64,000 nucleotides of DNA, taken from contig JACKQE010000010.1 of NCBI GenBank assembly GCA_024233005.1, forward strand, positions 62,001-126,000, given 5' to 3'. The notes under the pieces were generated by a model, which worked only from the letters and a program-made list of their open reading frames with translations, was not told where the DNA came from and ran no database searches. The number at the start of each line of letters is the position of its first letter. Within the stretch, counting starts at the first letter, position 1. The position numbers were made by a program, and so were the translations under genes. This document shows, piece after piece, positions 62,761 through 64,000 of the stretch. Source of the stretch: Akkermansiaceae bacterium (GTDB lineage Bacteria; Verrucomicrobiota; Verrucomicrobiia; Verrucomicrobiales; DEV007).

Positions 62761-64000
62761 ATGAGGCCGGAGGATTTCCCAAAAATCGGCTGGTCATTCC
62801 GAGCGGCATTGATAGGATTTTTTCAGTTTGGCCTCGATCGATCCATTTTCAGCACCAGTGCGCGCCGGAAGGGAGCGATCCCGGGCGCAGGACTTCCGTG
62901 GATCGCATCGCATCGACCTGATGTTTTCTAAACCATAAAAACCAGGTGTGACTTAGCTGCCGGATCGTACCCGGCCGATCTGGCCATATCCATTCACCGT
63001 CAATCCCCACACCTAAATGGTCGCCTGCGTTCTGGGGGGTGATCGCTACACCAGATTGCGGATAATATCCAACTGTTCGGCGATGTTGCGCGTCTCGTGA
63101 AATCCAGCCTACCTTCCTCCTGCTGCTGTCGCGAGCTCTGCCAGTCGCCGCCGAGTCCGCCATTCCCCAAACTCCTGGGAGGCTGTGGGGCATTTGCAGA
63201 CCGTCTGGCGCACCGTTGCCAGCGAAACCCAAAGACAATCCGCCACAAACTTCTCGACCGCCAGATCAAAGAACCAAGCGCCTCAACGCGACCAAAACGA
63301 CGATTGCCACCGCATCGAAGCGCGAAAGTAACTGACACTCTGACCCCCAGCGGAGCAGTGCGCAGAACCTGTTTGTGTTTGGCAGTCTTCCAGACCTACG
63401 CCGAGATCGACTGGCATGACAGTCATCAATCATCCCGGCGACTTCGGCAGTGGTTTCGAGGCGTGCATTGCTGCCGATTCGGCGAGCTACCTTCGTATGG
63501 ATCATAACGAGGGCTTAACACCCGCAACGCCGAACCATGCGCTGCAGCGAACAGGTTCCGGCGGTCACGGCACCTGGCGGCAGACCACCACCACTCTTCA
63601 CCCACCGGCAGGTGCCGCGCCTGCTCCGCCTGCTGAGCTGGTCGTTGATATGGCTGAGTGATTGTCAAGCGGGCAAAAGTGTTCTGGGCCATCATTTTGA
63701 TGGGTATTCTTGGGTAGGTGACGACAGAAGAGAGGTGAGGAACGCGGTGGCGGGGTGATGCGATTTCGCGCAGACGGGTATGCTGATATGCGTGGACTGG
63801 TTACCACCTGTTTTTGTCTTCACCGGTGGCCTGGGAGCTTCATCTAGACTCGAGCGCCATCCCCGCCTTTCAAGGGTCGCGGGATTGCTCAGAACGTCAT
63901 CAAGTGCCGGCCTTGCGCCTGGGTTGGTTCCTCACCTCCATTCTATCGTCAAAGGTTGTGGTCGGTCGGTTTTCGGCGGGTGGGATGGCGTCGATTCTTC
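62761..64000. other. Right end without a convincing gene
   Basis: Short frames on both strands have no recognisable domain, no plausible start and no ribosome-binding site. Indels may hide genes here as they do further left. Confidence 0.5.
63510..63662 (+). repeat. NHALQRT-type short repeat-like ORF
   Basis: The frame around 63533 encodes P-N-H-A-L-Q-R-T-G followed by a Pro/Ala-rich tail ending M-A-E and a stop. Short ORFs with N-H-A-L-Q-R-T are known to me as a recurrent, probably mobile or cassette-associated repeat in various environmental bacteria. Only one copy is seen, so repeat status rests on that recollection, not on this sequence. Confidence 0.3.

Noticed and set aside
62849..63338. 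Minus-strand frames that looked at first like transposase remnants
   Set aside because: No DDE or HTH motif could be placed in any frame, and no terminal inverted repeats or target duplication were seen.

Overview
The window looks like a chromosomal segment of a high-GC, Gram-negative bacterium of the Planctomycetota-Verrucomicrobiota-Chlamydiota group, most likely Verrucomicrobiota. This rests on gene content: a twin-arginine DUF1501 protein, a formylglycine-type sulfatase, a PQQ-repeat lipoprotein, a di-haem cytochrome c peroxidase, an FMN-binding glutamate-synthase-like protein, a Ser/Thr kinase with TPR-like repeats, and few Shine-Dalgarno sequences. No rRNA or tRNA gene, CRISPR array or intact insertion sequence was recognised.

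Left part (1-18.4 kb): ordinary cellular genes. They are a minus-strand run of glycosidase-like gene, hpt and the start of a moaD-like gene, then an AT-rich divergent region with DnaA-box-like sites. Next come a SAF-domain oxidoreductase, a YhaM-like HD exoribonuclease, a rhomboid protease, a glutamate-synthase-like protein, a sulfatase, a PQQ lipoprotein, an exported methyltransferase, an ABC-2 permease and a HAD phosphatase. A divergent STAS / response-regulator pair, rpoN (sigma-54), a voltage-gated K+ channel with a zinc ribbon and a DUF1501 protein complete this part.

Centre (18.9-45.1 kb): one uninterrupted 26,175-bp gene for an 8,724-residue secreted protein. It has a signal peptide, a two-partner-secretion (filamentous haemagglutinin) N-terminal domain, and well over one hundred units ending in a Y-A-Q-I-G-H-G-G-like core. 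Five inter-related boundary modules divide it into chapters. A block of about 1,796 codons is duplicated with its internal order kept, and the last 2.5 kb has strongly raised GC. This is the most unusual object in the window. No TpsB/FhaC partner transporter lies nearby.

Right part (45.1-60.7 kb): an FHA-adenylate/guanylate cyclase plus Ser/Thr kinase operon, a sugar isomerase/epimerase-like gene with a clear terminator, pcm, a dimethylformamidase-like secreted protein, a cytochrome c peroxidase, prfB with its programmed +1 frameshift, and an RND efflux pump with its adaptor, preceded by a fumarylacetoacetate-hydrolase-family gene.

Tail (about 60.55-64.0 kb): reading frames are shattered. 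The 5' end of the fumarylacetoacetate-hydrolase gene and a caspase-like (peptidase C14) gene can be followed only by changing frame every 30-100 bases. The residues stay recognisable, which suggests either young pseudogenes or a stretch of indel-prone sequence. The last 1.2 kb has no convincing gene except a short NHALQRT-type repeat-like ORF.
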